Positions 43,858 through 53,047 of a stretch of DNA of 64,000 nt are shown piece after piece. Origin of the DNA: Deltaproteobacteria bacterium (GTDB lineage Bacteria > Myxococcota > JADLHZ01). The DNA lies in contig JADLHZ010000004.1 of assembly GCA_020848545.1 (NCBI GenBank), positions 1 through 64,000 on the forward strand. The letters run 5' to 3'. A program made the translations under genes and the position numbers. Within the stretch, counting starts at the first letter, position 1, and each line of letters opens with the position of its first letter. The notes beneath the pieces are model-generated. The model was not told the DNA's origin. It did no database searches and saw nothing but the letters and a program-made list of their open reading frames with translations.

Positions 43858-44754
43858 CTACGCCGCGCGCTCGCGTGTTGCGTGGCTTTCTAAGACCGCG
43901 AGCAAGCCGGCCGCTCGTTGGGCGCTCTCTTGCGTTAGGCGCTGCGCGTCGGAGCGTCCGGCGATCAGCCGACGCAGGTGCAAGCGAAGATCTTCGAGCG
44001 CCGCCGCGGAGAGGCTGTAGTGCAAAGGAGCACCGCGATCGTCTGCGCCCGCCCACGGTGGCGTCTGCCCGCGGCGCACCTGAACGAGATCGATCCCGAT
44101 CTGATTGCCACCGTGCTGGCGGTAGCGCACGACGGGCTCCGCAATCGCGTGCAAGCGTCCGAGTACGGCGGCGATGAGCGCGATCCAATAGTCGTGCACC
44201 CAGTGCGGCGAGACCGGCAGGAAGAACGAGCGCAGGCGCCGTGGAAACGCGCTCGTGCAGCCGGTGACCACGTTCTGCTTGAGGAGGGCAATCGCTGCGC
44301 CGTCCGAGAGGAGGCGATCGCCCATCTTGGCTTCGAAGCCGATGCTCTGCCATAGCCGGCAACGAAGCGGCTGGGCATTGCCATCGATCATGTCGGCGTC
44401 GCTGAAGCTGAGCGAAGCACCCGCCGCGAGCGCCTCGCCAGCTCGGGTGAGACGGTCTTCTCCCCAGACGTCGTCTTGATCGCAGGGCGCGACCACCTCG
44501 GCGCGAGCGAGGCGGATTGCCTTTTCAAACGCGCGCGTCGACCCCATATTGAGCCGGTTTCTGTAGATGCGCACCGGGAAGCGTGCGCGCTGAGCAAAGC
44601 GCTCGAGCACCGTGACTGTATCGTCGCGCGAGTCGTCGTCGCACACGACCAGCTCTTCCGGCTGAGTGCGCTGTGCCTCGAGCGAGGCGAGTTGCTCGGG
44701 AAGGAAGCGCGCCCCGTTGTAGGTCGCCATCACTACCGAGATGGACGAGCTCAC
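43858..44754 (-). CDS. GT2 glycosyltransferase, rhamnosyltransferase-like
   Basis: From GTG 44754, overlapping the upstream stop (GTGA), the product is 298 residues: SISVVMATYNGARFLPEQL, VCDDDSRDDTVTVLE and VAPCDQDDVWGEDRLTRA as metal motif. The sequence HWVHDYWIALIA and VVRYRQHGGNQIG follows, matching the rhamnosyltransferase-like GT2 group that ends in RYRQHxxNxxG. It is last in a five-gene minus-strand run. Donor is probably dTDP-rhamnose, by family resemblance and context. Confidence 0.88.
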   Translation of the reverse strand: MSSSISVVMATYNGARFLPEQLASLEAQRTQPEELVVCDDDSRDDTVTVLERFAQRARFPVRIYRNRLNMGSTRAFEKAIRLARAEVVAPCDQDDVWGEDRLTRAGEALAAGASLSFSDADMIDGNAQPLRCRLWQSIGFEAKMGDRLLSDGAAIALLKQNVVTGCTSAFPRRLRSFFLPVSPHWVHDYWIALIAAVLGRLHAIAEPVVRYRQHGGNQIGIDLVQVRRGQTPPWAGADDRGAPLHYSLSAAALEDLRLHLRRLIAGRSDAQRLTQESAQRAAGLLAVLESHATRERAA

Positions 44755-47700
44755 TTGCGTTCTCCCTCTACAAAGAGCGCGTCGAGGATTCTCACCGCGC
44801 TCAGCTCCGGCGTGTACTTCACCACGTCGACCACGGCATTCTTGCGGAGCTCCGCTTGCAGTGCGGCGTCGCCGAGCAAGCCGATCAGGGCGTCCACGCA
44901 CGCCCGCTCGCTCGCAGTGTCGACGAGGATCCCGTTCTTACGATCAACGACGAACTCGCCGGCGCCGCCGCGTTGAGGGCCGATGCAGGCCACGCCGCAC
45001 GCCATCGCTTCGAGCATCGTGAGGCCCATCGCCTGCCAGCCCGAGCAGTCGAGAAACACGTCCATCTCGGCGAAGAGCGCCGCCGTCTGCTCGCGCGTGA
45101 TCACGCCGACGTTCGTCCACCCGGCCCTGACGTGTCGCGCGACCCGTTGGTCGTCGGTGCTCGCGCCGAAGAGCACGACATCAAAATCGCCGCCGCGCGC
45201 TTTCCACGCCGTTTCCAGCACGCGCAACGTCAGCTCTGGGTTCCGTCGCGGCGTCTCGAAGCGAATCATCGCCAGCACCCGAGGGCGACGGTGGTCCGGC
45301 CGCTCGCCCCGCGGTGCGAACAAGGTCGTTTCCAGACTCGGCCCCACGACCGTACAGTCGACGCGATGGTGCTGGAGGACTTCCCTCTTGTTCCACTGCG
45401 ACTTCGTGAAGCGCACGAGATCCGGCAAGCACGTGTACGACTGCGCCGCCACCCGCCAGGGAGCGCTGCCGGTCGGATAGAAGTACGGCTCGTAGTCCTG
45501 AATGTAGTAGCCTCGCACCACGCGGGGCGGGAGCTGCGCCATCCACTGCACGCTGCGATCGGCGGTGGCGATCACCGCGTCGAATGACGAAGCGAGCGGC
45601 CGGATGCTCTCCGCTGTCTCCGATGGAGCCCACACCACGGGCAAATCAACGCCCGGGAAGCCCGCGGTGTACTGTTCTCGATGCGCGCTCAGGTTGATGA
45701 GGTGCACGTCGACACCGAGGCTCTGCTTCATCGCGAGCGCTTCTTGGATCACGACGTTGGCGCCGCCTCCTGGATAGCAAACTGGGAGCAAGAACGCGAC
45801 GCGCTTGCCAACGAAGCGCGCGTGCGCCGCGGCGATGATCTCGCGTTGCTCCATGGCCAGCGCTTGCCGCGCACGCGCCCCGGCGACCGCGAGGCTGCGC
45901 TGCATGGCCGAGAGCCGCTCGCCAATGAGGGCCTGCGTGTGCAGAGTGCCGAGGATGTGCCCGGCGCGCTCCGCCAACGCCTTTCGGCGCTCGTGGCTGT
46001 AGCTCTTGGATTGATGGTGAAAGACATACGCATCGTCGGCGATCGCGAGCTCGAAGCCGGCTTTGCCGAGGCGAAGTGAGTAGTCGTTCTCTTCACCGTA
46101 GCCGGCCCCGAAGTGCTCTTCGTCGAAGATGCCGACGCGGGCGATCGCTGTCCGCTTGATCATGTAGCAGAAGCCGTTGAGAAAAGGTACGCGCGGATAC
46201 GCGACCGCGCTCCGCATCGCTACGAGCTCACCCATCTGCGCGACGGTCATTCCGTGCGGCAACGGGTTCATCGACCAATCGCCGTCCGGCCCGAGGACCA
46301 AGGGGATCGACTGCTCCGACGCGCAGTTCGAGAACGGACCGATCGCGCCGATCGCATCCGACGACTCGCCGCACCTGACCATACGATCGATCCAGCCCGG
46401 TGTGACGATGGTGTCGCTGTTGAGCAGCACGACATATTCAGCGGCGCTCTCGCGCAGGCCTTGGTTCGCGGCGAAGGTGTAGCCGCGCGCTTGCTCGTTC
46501 CGACGTAGGACGGCCCCTTGTTCGGCCGCGAAATCGCGCAGCAGGGCCGCGGTGTCTTCGCGACTGCCGTCGTCGATGAGGATGAGATTGTACGGCGGCG
46601 TCGTGTGCTCGATGAGCGACTCGAGGCAAGCGCGCACGTCGTCGAGCGCGTTGTGGACGCAAACCACGATATCGACGGTCGCGCGGTGCGCTCGAAGCAC
46701 CGGGCGCTCGATCGCCCTCTGCGTGGAAGCATTGCGCGGGCGCAGCGTCGCCAACGCGCGCTCGATCTGACGCGCGATGAGATCGATTTGCGCTTGGGCA
46801 AGATCGAGCGCGCTAGGGAGCAGCTCGACCGGCCCCGGCTCTGGTCGCGAAAGCTTGGCGACGTTGAAGGCTTGCGCCGCGACGCGGCCGAAGCGCAGTC
46901 GGTTGCTCTGCAGCACCTCGCGCGCGAGCGCTGCGAAAGCATCGAAGCGGTGTCGTTGGCCGGCGACCCACGCACGCGGATCATCCTCGTTCGCAGTCGC
47001 GGTCTGTAGCCCCTCGATCGCCGCGTAGAGTTTGTGAGCCAGCATCGGTACCGGCCGTCCTCTGGCGGTGCTGATGAAGTCGCCAACATTGGTGCCGAGC
47101 TGCCAAGAACGACTCTGCAAGAGTTGACTCGCGAGCGCGGCGAGGCGCGTGCTCGTAAGGCGCCATTGCTCCGCTTCGCTCCTGACGAAAGCGCGCAGAA
47201 CGTCGGTCGCGGCGCGTCCCTGCTGTATGGCGCGGTCGAGCTCGGCTTCGAGCTCTGCCCGGGCGGCAATAAGCTCTCGGCGTTCGGCCTCCCGCGAGCT
47301 GCCGGCCGCATCGAGCTCGCGGCGCAAGCGCGCGACCTCGCGGTCGAGCAGCTCGAGCTCCGCGCCAGCGTTCACGCGGACGCCGAACTCGGCCAGCTGC
47401 CGAGTCACCGCCAAGTAGTCGGCCGACTTCGGCCAAGACATCACAAGCTCGACCCTCGCCGTCTGTCCAGCAACGCCGTCGGGCAGCGTGAGCAAGAACC
47501 ACGGGTCGAATCCTGTCGCCACCGCGATCACTTCGGAAGAGCCACGATCGCATGCGAAGTACAGGTCGTTGCTGCGACAGGACCCGAGGTACTCCGTCGA
47601 TCCGTCCCACGCGAAGACGCAATCGCCGGCGCCGGAAAAGAGCCGCAGATCATGAAGATGCACGAACCCCGGCCGGTCGCAGGGATCGATGCGGATTGCG

Positions 47701-48608
47701 GTCACGGTCCGGGCGCCGGACTCAATCGCCAGGCTGATCTCCTGGTGCTCGCGGCCGATGGTGGCCATTTGGAAGGTACTGCGCGATTCGTCGAAGTTGT
47801 CTTCGCGGCCGCGCCAATACGCCCTGCAGGAGAACTGCAGCTCCACGCGCGGCGCTTCGGAGACGAGCAGCGCCACGTTGTCGCGCGCGTCCGCGTGGGC
47901 CGGGATCGCTTCGACGATGAACTGATAAGTCTGCGCCTCCGGCCGGCCGAGCAAGTAGTGAGAGAGCCCCGCGGGAAAAGCGTCAACGAAGAGCTCGCGA
48001 AACTCGGACTGATAAAGCCCCACGGTGACGCGGTCCATCCGCCGCACCTCCATGCCAGCGCTGCCGAGCAACTCGAACAAGCCCGAGCGCGTGTAAAAAC
48101 GCAAATGCGTCGTGTCGAGCAGGCCAGCCGGGGTGTAGGCAAATTCGCCCGCAAGCAGCCCAGCGATCACACCCGCGTAGGCCACGTTCGGCATCGAGAT
48201 CAGGACGCGGCCACTGTCGCTCAGGAGCGACGGCAGCTGGCGAAGCACGAACGCGGGATCGCGCAGGTGCTCGAGCACGTCAGCGCAAACAATGACATCA
48301 TAGCGCGCGCTGGCCACGAGCGCGCCGAGATCGGTATTCTCGAGGTCGACGATGTGTAGCTGACGATAGTAACCGCGAGCCGCATCGGCCACCGCGCGAT
48401 CGATCTCCACGCCGTCGACGGTGCAGCGCTTCGCGTCGCGCAAGTAGCGACCGAGCGCGCCGGGGCCGGTGCCGAGGTCCAGCACCGTCGAGCCAGGAGG
48501 GATCCAGCGCGCGATCTTCGCCAGCGAGTCTTCGCCGTTCTCGCTGACTTCCCGGTCGTAGCTCTGCGCCACGCCGTTCGCCAACTCTTCGATCTTGGAA
48601 CGCGCCAT
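44751..48608 (-). CDS. Trifunctional methyltransferase-GT2-GT4 fusion
   Basis: The 1285-residue protein has three enzyme domains. Residues about 15-230 are a SAM methyltransferase with VLDLGTGPGALGRYL and VIVCADVLEHLRDP. About 240-420 is a beta-rich segment with no assignment, and about 430-500 is coiled coil rich in Glu/Arg/Ala. About 650-890 is a GT2 with DIVVCVHNALDDVRACL, LIDDGSREDT and LLNSDTIVTPGWIDRM. About 960-1285 is a GT-B domain with FLLPVCYPGGGANVV and GLTMLEAMACGVACIGP. Such fusions occur in O-antigen chain-terminating and length-controlling enzymes (WbdD-type methyltransferase, Wbd-type polymerases). It may extend and methyl-cap the chain that Wzt recognises. Confidence 0.88.
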   Translation of the reverse strand: MARSKIEELANGVAQSYDREVSENGEDSLAKIARWIPPGSTVLDLGTGPGALGRYLRDAKRCTVDGVEIDRAVADAARGYYRQLHIVDLENTDLGALVASARYDVIVCADVLEHLRDPAFVLRQLPSLLSDSGRVLISMPNVAYAGVIAGLLAGEFAYTPAGLLDTTHLRFYTRSGLFELLGSAGMEVRRMDRVTVGLYQSEFRELFVDAFPAGLSHYLLGRPEAQTYQFIVEAIPAHADARDNVALLVSEAPRVELQFSCRAYWRGREDNFDESRSTFQMATIGREHQEISLAIESGARTVTAIRIDPCDRPGFVHLHDLRLFSGAGDCVFAWDGSTEYLGSCRSNDLYFACDRGSSEVIAVATGFDPWFLLTLPDGVAGQTARVELVMSWPKSADYLAVTRQLAEFGVRVNAGAELELLDREVARLRRELDAAGSSREAERRELIAARAELEAELDRAIQQGRAATDVLRAFVRSEAEQWRLTSTRLAALASQLLQSRSWQLGTNVGDFISTARGRPVPMLAHKLYAAIEGLQTATANEDDPRAWVAGQRHRFDAFAALAREVLQSNRLRFGRVAAQAFNVAKLSRPEPGPVELLPSALDLAQAQIDLIARQIERALATLRPRNASTQRAIERPVLRAHRATVDIVVCVHNALDDVRACLESLIEHTTPPYNLILIDDGSREDTAALLRDFAAEQGAVLRRNEQARGYTFAANQGLRESAAEYVVLLNSDTIVTPGWIDRMVRCGESSDAIGAIGPFSNCASEQSIPLVLGPDGDWSMNPLPHGMTVAQMGELVAMRSAVAYPRVPFLNGFCYMIKRTAIARVGIFDEEHFGAGYGEENDYSLRLGKAGFELAIADDAYVFHHQSKSYSHERRKALAERAGHILGTLHTQALIGERLSAMQRSLAVAGARARQALAMEQREIIAAAHARFVGKRVAFLLPVCYPGGGANVVIQEALAMKQSLGVDVHLINLSAHREQYTAGFPGVDLPVVWAPSETAESIRPLASSFDAVIATADRSVQWMAQLPPRVVRGYYIQDYEPYFYPTGSAPWRVAAQSYTCLPDLVRFTKSQWNKREVLQHHRVDCTVVGPSLETTLFAPRGERPDHRRPRVLAMIRFETPRRNPELTLRVLETAWKARGGDFDVVLFGASTDDQRVARHVRAGWTNVGVITREQTAALFAEMDVFLDCSGWQAMGLTMLEAMACGVACIGPQRGGAGEFVVDRKNGILVDTASERACVDALIGLLGDAALQAELRKNAVVDVVKYTPELSAVRILDALFVEGERK

Positions 48609-49888
48609 TATCTTTGCCGGAGACGGAGCAAGCGCGACACCATCTTCTCGAACGGCGCGCGGTGCTCGCCCGCCCCGTTCGCCGAACGCGCTGCCACCGC
48701 CGAGAGCACTTCGACCATGCGATCGCGGCCGAGCAACGCCTTCACCATGCGAAGGGTCAAGAAGCCGCGGGAGCGCTGGATATCGCGCATCGCCTGCTGC
48801 GCGGCCGCGTGCGCTTGCTCTTTGACGAACACCTCGTCGTTGAGCCGGGCGGTCTCACGGCGCAGGAGCACCATCGCGTCGCTCGTCGCCCTCAACATTT
48901 CCTGATGCTTCGCCAACGCTTGTTTCAGAACAGCGAGGTCCTCCTCGAGGCGAGTGATCTGGCGTTGGGCCAGACGCTCGCGCTCCGACGCCGCCTCGAT
49001 CTCGTCAATGGCGGCGTCCTGCCTTTGGTCTTGTTCCGCCTGTCTATCCAGACGTTGTTGCAGATCTGCCGCGTGCTGCTCGACCTGCCTACGGGCCAGC
49101 TCTAGCCGTTCGCACTCTAGGTAGAGTCGGCTCATCTCCATGAGACGCGCAGTTTCGAGGGCTTCAACGTGCGCGCGGATCCGGGGCGCCAGCTCGAGCT
49201 CCTTCACCACGGCGGCGAGCTCTGGCCCGTCTCGCAAGCGCTGGCCTTCCACGATGAGCCCGAGCCCAAAGAACCCTGGGACGACGAGTAGGTTCAGGTC
49301 TCGCTTCGACCCGTTGACGAAGTCTTCCGCCGCAGTCAGGACCCCATTCTGAAGATCGTTCTCGTAGACGGCGTTGAAAAGTTCGCGGTTGATCGGCGCC
49401 TCGGCGTGCGGCTCGCTCTTGCCCGGCTCGAGGCCCATGCGCCGATACGGCTTTCTGTACGCGGCAGGGATCATCTCGGGATCGTAGTACATGTCGCGCC
49501 GTCCGTATGGCCAACCGACGTCGTGCAGCAGCAGCAGCGGCAGCGCCCGATCCGGCGCGGTGTGCTTCTCGATTAACGCGAGCTCGTTGAAGACCGTGTA
49601 CCAGTTGTGATCGCCGTCAACGAGCACGAGGTCGAGCCCCTCGATGCGGGGCAACGCGCTGAGGCTCGCCTCGCGGTAGAAGCGGAGCTTGTCGCCGTGC
49701 TCTCTCTGCCACGCGTCGACGTCATAGAGCGGCTTCGGATCGATGACGTGCACGACGCCGCCGTGCGCTTTGGCGAAGGCGAGCAGCTTCTTCGTTTGGT
49801 GGCCATGCTCGGAGCCAATCTCGAGAATGCTCGCAGGCCGCATGGCTTCGAGGATCGGCAGAACGAATGTATCCCACTGATTGTCCAT
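48608..49888 (-). CDS. SAM methyltransferase with long C-terminal coiled coil
   Basis: I start at ATG 49888 (AAGGGA upstream); TTG 49909 would add seven residues and overlap the previous stop. Residues 1-190 form a Methyltransf_24-like domain: ILEIGSEHGHQTKKLL, VIDPKPLYDVDAW and LVLVDGDHNWYTVFNE, the latter with the GDHxYxxV-like motif of catechol/cephalosporin-hydroxylase-type methyltransferases. Residues about 220-390 are coiled coil (RLELARRQVEQHAADLQQRL and following), then a short basic tail. The coiled coil suggests an oligomer or a length-measuring role, as in WbdD of the O9a system. Confidence 0.82.
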   Translation of the reverse strand: MDNQWDTFVLPILEAMRPASILEIGSEHGHQTKKLLAFAKAHGGVVHVIDPKPLYDVDAWQREHGDKLRFYREASLSALPRIEGLDLVLVDGDHNWYTVFNELALIEKHTAPDRALPLLLLHDVGWPYGRRDMYYDPEMIPAAYRKPYRRMGLEPGKSEPHAEAPINRELFNAVYENDLQNGVLTAAEDFVNGSKRDLNLLVVPGFFGLGLIVEGQRLRDGPELAAVVKELELAPRIRAHVEALETARLMEMSRLYLECERLELARRQVEQHAADLQQRLDRQAEQDQRQDAAIDEIEAASERERLAQRQITRLEEDLAVLKQALAKHQEMLRATSDAMVLLRRETARLNDEVFVKEQAHAAAQQAMRDIQRSRGFLTLRMVKALLGRDRMVEVLSAVAARSANGAGEHRAPFEKMVSRLLRLRQR

Positions 49889-49905
49889 CCTAGAGTTCCC
49901 TTGGC

Positions 49906-50997
49906 TCAAGCGACCGCGTCACGCGCGCGGTACAGCTCGAACACCGACAGCTCCGCGTTGCCGCAGAACTGATCTTCGACCACCAGGTATTGGTGCACCT
50001 GCTGCGGCACCATGTCGTAAGCAAGCAGGTGGCGGAAGACCTGCTGCGTGCTGTGCGCGTCGATTCCGAGTGATTCGATACTCGACCCACAAAGCTCGAG
50101 CGTCTGGCGGATATATTGTTCGCTCCCGTCTCGGATCGCCATCAGCATGGGCAGGTGGCGCTGAGCTGAGCCGGCGGCTGCGAACAACGGCACCGAACCG
50201 GTCTGGCCCTGTTCGAAGCGAATGAGCTGGCCGTCGGGTGAGGTCAACCACGCTTCCAGCAAGAGGGAGTCGCCGTAGACAGGAAACGGCCGTGTGCCGT
50301 CGCTGCGATCGATCGTGCCGAAACAGCTGAACGCTGCGTTTCTCTCACACGACCAACGCGCCGCCACCTCCGTCGTCGCGAAGTAGAAACCGCTCATCGT
50401 CTTGCCGGTGATCGTGTGCAGACATCGTTGAATCGTGCCGGAGAAGCCGAGATCGACCAGCCCGGCGTGACTCGATGCCATGAGGCCAGCGGCCGACAGG
50501 TACGCGAGGTAAGCGTCCCGCTCGACGCCTGTGCGCTCGGCACAAAGGGCGCGGGCGCGGCGAAGCGCGACGGCCACGACACTGACGTCCTCCGGCAGGA
50601 CCACCGGACGGTCGACGAGGCCAAGGCGAGCGAAGTCGCTCGGCGTGATGCCGATGCGCCGATCGAGCAAATCGCTGAGCGTGCCCTTGAACGACGGCGT
50701 CAGCGCGATCTCGACGAACTCCGGATCACTCGGGTTCTTGGCGATCGCGCCGATGCATGCGCGGCGCGAAGTCAGCAGATAGGTGCTCGGCGGCAGCGTG
50801 CCGAACCGAGCCCGGATCTGGGGAAGGTCGGCGAAGCGATCATAGAAATGCTTGAGCATGTAGCCTTCGCGCGCGAGGAAAAACAGGCGATCGACACCAC
50901 GTTTCTGCGCGCGCTCGGCGAGCCAGAGCAGCATCTGCAAGATGATCGGCCCGTAGGCGGCGTAGCCAAGCGAGAACAATATCGTCCGAGGATCCAT
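49906..50997 (-). CDS. COG5610-like second half: HAD-associated protein
   Basis: The 363-residue protein begins MDPRTILFSLGYAAYGPIIL and RLFFLAREGYMLKHFYD, the characteristic start of the C-terminal half of COG5610-type proteins (HAD hydrolases fused to a second region). The first half of such proteins is present at the end of the upstream gene (51002-52987), four bases away and in a different frame. So this is either a natural split or a frameshifted gene. No catalytic residue is certain. Its ATG follows the upstream stop by four bases, which allows coupled translation. Confidence 0.75.
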   Translation of the reverse strand: MDPRTILFSLGYAAYGPIILQMLLWLAERAQKRGVDRLFFLAREGYMLKHFYDRFADLPQIRARFGTLPPSTYLLTSRRACIGAIAKNPSDPEFVEIALTPSFKGTLSDLLDRRIGITPSDFARLGLVDRPVVLPEDVSVVAVALRRARALCAERTGVERDAYLAYLSAAGLMASSHAGLVDLGFSGTIQRCLHTITGKTMSGFYFATTEVAARWSCERNAAFSCFGTIDRSDGTRPFPVYGDSLLLEAWLTSPDGQLIRFEQGQTGSVPLFAAAGSAQRHLPMLMAIRDGSEQYIRQTLELCGSSIESLGIDAHSTQQVFRHLLAYDMVPQQVHQYLVVEDQFCGNAELSVFELYRARDAVA

Positions 50998-51001
50998 CGG
51001 G

Positions 51002-52987
51002 TCAGCGGCCCTCGAATGGATCGTTGAAACGCTGCGCGATCACCGGCCCGAGGTAAAGTGCGTCCGGTGTCCGCGACATCCCCACCTCGCCAGCGAGCTT
51101 GCGGCCGAGCATTGACAGCATGAATAAGTTGTACGGCGACATCACGTGGAACAAGCCGAGCCGACGATCCCCGACCATCTGCACGTCGGAGTGTTCGTTA
51201 TCCCCAATGTGCAAGAACCGACGATCGGCGATGCCCTCGTGAGCGATCAAGTAATCCCACATCGCGCCGGTGTCTTTGCGCACACCGATCTCGGAGGACA
51301 TGTAGATCGCTGAGTGACCGCGGACGCCAGCTTTCGCGAGCAATCGTTCGACGTGTCTTGATCTCAGGTACATGTCGCTCACGAGAAGCACTCGCTTGCC
51401 TCGCGTCACCGCGTAGCGAAATGCTTCGATGACGCGCAAGCGCGGAACGCTCACCTGCTCCTCGATCTCCAACTCCAGCGTCTCCGCCCGCGTGGCCAGC
51501 TGCTCGCCGAGCGTCCCCTGACGCAGCACCTCATAGATTTCGTCGTAGGATACGTCACCGGCGCGTTTGCTTTGTCGAACCCGCGCCTCGGCGTCTTTGC
51601 GCAAGCGTTGGAAATACGTTGGCCGCCCGGCGTCAACGTCCAGCCGGTGCTGAACGAGCGTGTGGACTTGATCCGGCAAGGTGACGCTGCGCGTGAGGAG
51701 CGTGTCGAAGATATCGAACGAGACGACCTCGGCCTCATCGATGTCCTTGAGCAGGTGACGCAACCCGCGCGCGCGGTAGTCACACAAGCGCTTCTGACCC
51801 CAATCCACCGAACGGTAGCCCGTGTCTGCGTTGAACTCGATCGAGCGGTAGCCATTTGAGCGCGCGAGTAGGACAAAGCTGCGCTCCACGGCGTGGGAGA
51901 GAGTGCCGTCGTTTTGGCCGCTCTCGATGGGAAAGTCGTCCATCGTCAGACGTCCGTCGAGCATTTGGTGGATCGCTGCCGGACGGAACCAGAACATCGA
52001 CCCTGCGGGAAAGTCGATGTAGCTGCTGAGCGAAACGGACAGTCCCAAGCGATCGTGCAACAAGCGCCCTGAGTGCTGATTGCTCAACCAAGTGTGTGCC
52101 ATGTAGGGCACGTCCGAATGCGTCTCGGGATAGAGCACGCCGAGCTTCGGGTCGGCATAGAATGTCGCGAGATTCTTCATCACGATGGACGGCGACCCGA
52201 GCAAGTTGTGCAACAGATATTGACGCCAACCCCAACGCTCGCGCCCGGAATAGAGCGATTTCTTCGTGTGGATGTGACACGCGAGATCGTAGCCGAGCAG
52301 GTCCTGCCCCCACGCGGCCACGAAGGGAGCGATGTCTCGGCCGCGATTTTCCACGAGGCGAGGACGAAAACGCACACGCAAATGCGGTCTGCGCGCCAGC
52401 CAGTCCCGCGCATGCTCAATCGTACTTTCGCTCACGGCAGTGAGGAGGATGTCGCAAGGGATTGGGATGCGCGCCGTCGCCTCGAGAAGCTCCTCGAGAA
52501 GGTCGTCGTAGAATGCGTGCAGCATGACGGCGACGTGCTGCTGCGCCGGGTTGTGCGGCCGTGCCAAATAGTGGTCGGAGCCGAGCTGAGGATGCGTCGC
52601 GAGGCCCTGATCCAAGCCGTAACGTAGGAAGTGGCTCAGCGGGTTGATCTCTGCAACCGCCACCTCCTTGTGCTCGTTGAGGTACCAGCCGGTGTCGAAC
52701 CATGGCCCCGGATCACGCCGCTCGCGCCACCCGGAGATCCCGAAGTGGACGAGCGGGTTCGCTCGGCTCGGGTCGATGTCGTGGTACTTGGCGCAGTACC
52801 AGCGCGTCGAGAACCAGGGGTGGGGATCGCGACCTTCCGCCGCCCCGCGCTCCAAGTAGTGCTCCACCGGATCGACCCCGGACCGTCGCACGTCAGGATA
52901 CTGATCGAGGTAGAAAGTCGCGTCGAACAAGCCGAGATGCCGCAGAAACGCGGGCTTGTCGACGGAGCTATCCAGGCGTTCAAACAC
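51002..52987 (-). CDS. RgpF-type polysaccharide protein fused to HAD-like domain
   Basis: The 661-residue protein starts at GTG 52987. Residues 1-150 contain three repeats of the type FDATFYLDQYPDVRRSGVDP and PWFDTGWYLNEHKEV. About 150-400 is the rhamnan synthesis F (PF05045) region with LLTAVSESTIEHARDWL, VENRGRDIAPFVAAWG and CHIHTKKSLYSG. About 410-640 is a HAD-like domain with VVSFDIFDTLLTRSV (DxDT-type motif), VLLVSDMYLRS and HIGDNEHSDVQM. RgpF proteins help make side chains of streptococcal rhamnose-glucose polysaccharide, consistent with dTDP-rhamnose genes here. It heads a five-gene run. Confidence 0.86.
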   Translation of the reverse strand: MFERLDSSVDKPAFLRHLGLFDATFYLDQYPDVRRSGVDPVEHYLERGAAEGRDPHPWFSTRWYCAKYHDIDPSRANPLVHFGISGWRERRDPGPWFDTGWYLNEHKEVAVAEINPLSHFLRYGLDQGLATHPQLGSDHYLARPHNPAQQHVAVMLHAFYDDLLEELLEATARIPIPCDILLTAVSESTIEHARDWLARRPHLRVRFRPRLVENRGRDIAPFVAAWGQDLLGYDLACHIHTKKSLYSGRERWGWRQYLLHNLLGSPSIVMKNLATFYADPKLGVLYPETHSDVPYMAHTWLSNQHSGRLLHDRLGLSVSLSSYIDFPAGSMFWFRPAAIHQMLDGRLTMDDFPIESGQNDGTLSHAVERSFVLLARSNGYRSIEFNADTGYRSVDWGQKRLCDYRARGLRHLLKDIDEAEVVSFDIFDTLLTRSVTLPDQVHTLVQHRLDVDAGRPTYFQRLRKDAEARVRQSKRAGDVSYDEIYEVLRQGTLGEQLATRAETLELEIEEQVSVPRLRVIEAFRYAVTRGKRVLLVSDMYLRSRHVERLLAKAGVRGHSAIYMSSEIGVRKDTGAMWDYLIAHEGIADRRFLHIGDNEHSDVQMVGDRRLGLFHVMSPYNLFMLSMLGRKLAGEVGMSRTPDALYLGPVIAQRFNDPFEGR

Positions 52988-53047
52988 GTGGTCGACCTCG
53001 AAAATGGCCGCTCACCATAGCGCAACCGGGGTCGCCGAGCTAGAGGG

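Noticed and set aside
44673-48359. Long plus-strand frames opposite the trifunctional gene
   Set aside because: Arg/His-rich translations with no motifs, whereas the minus strand encodes three recognisable domains.
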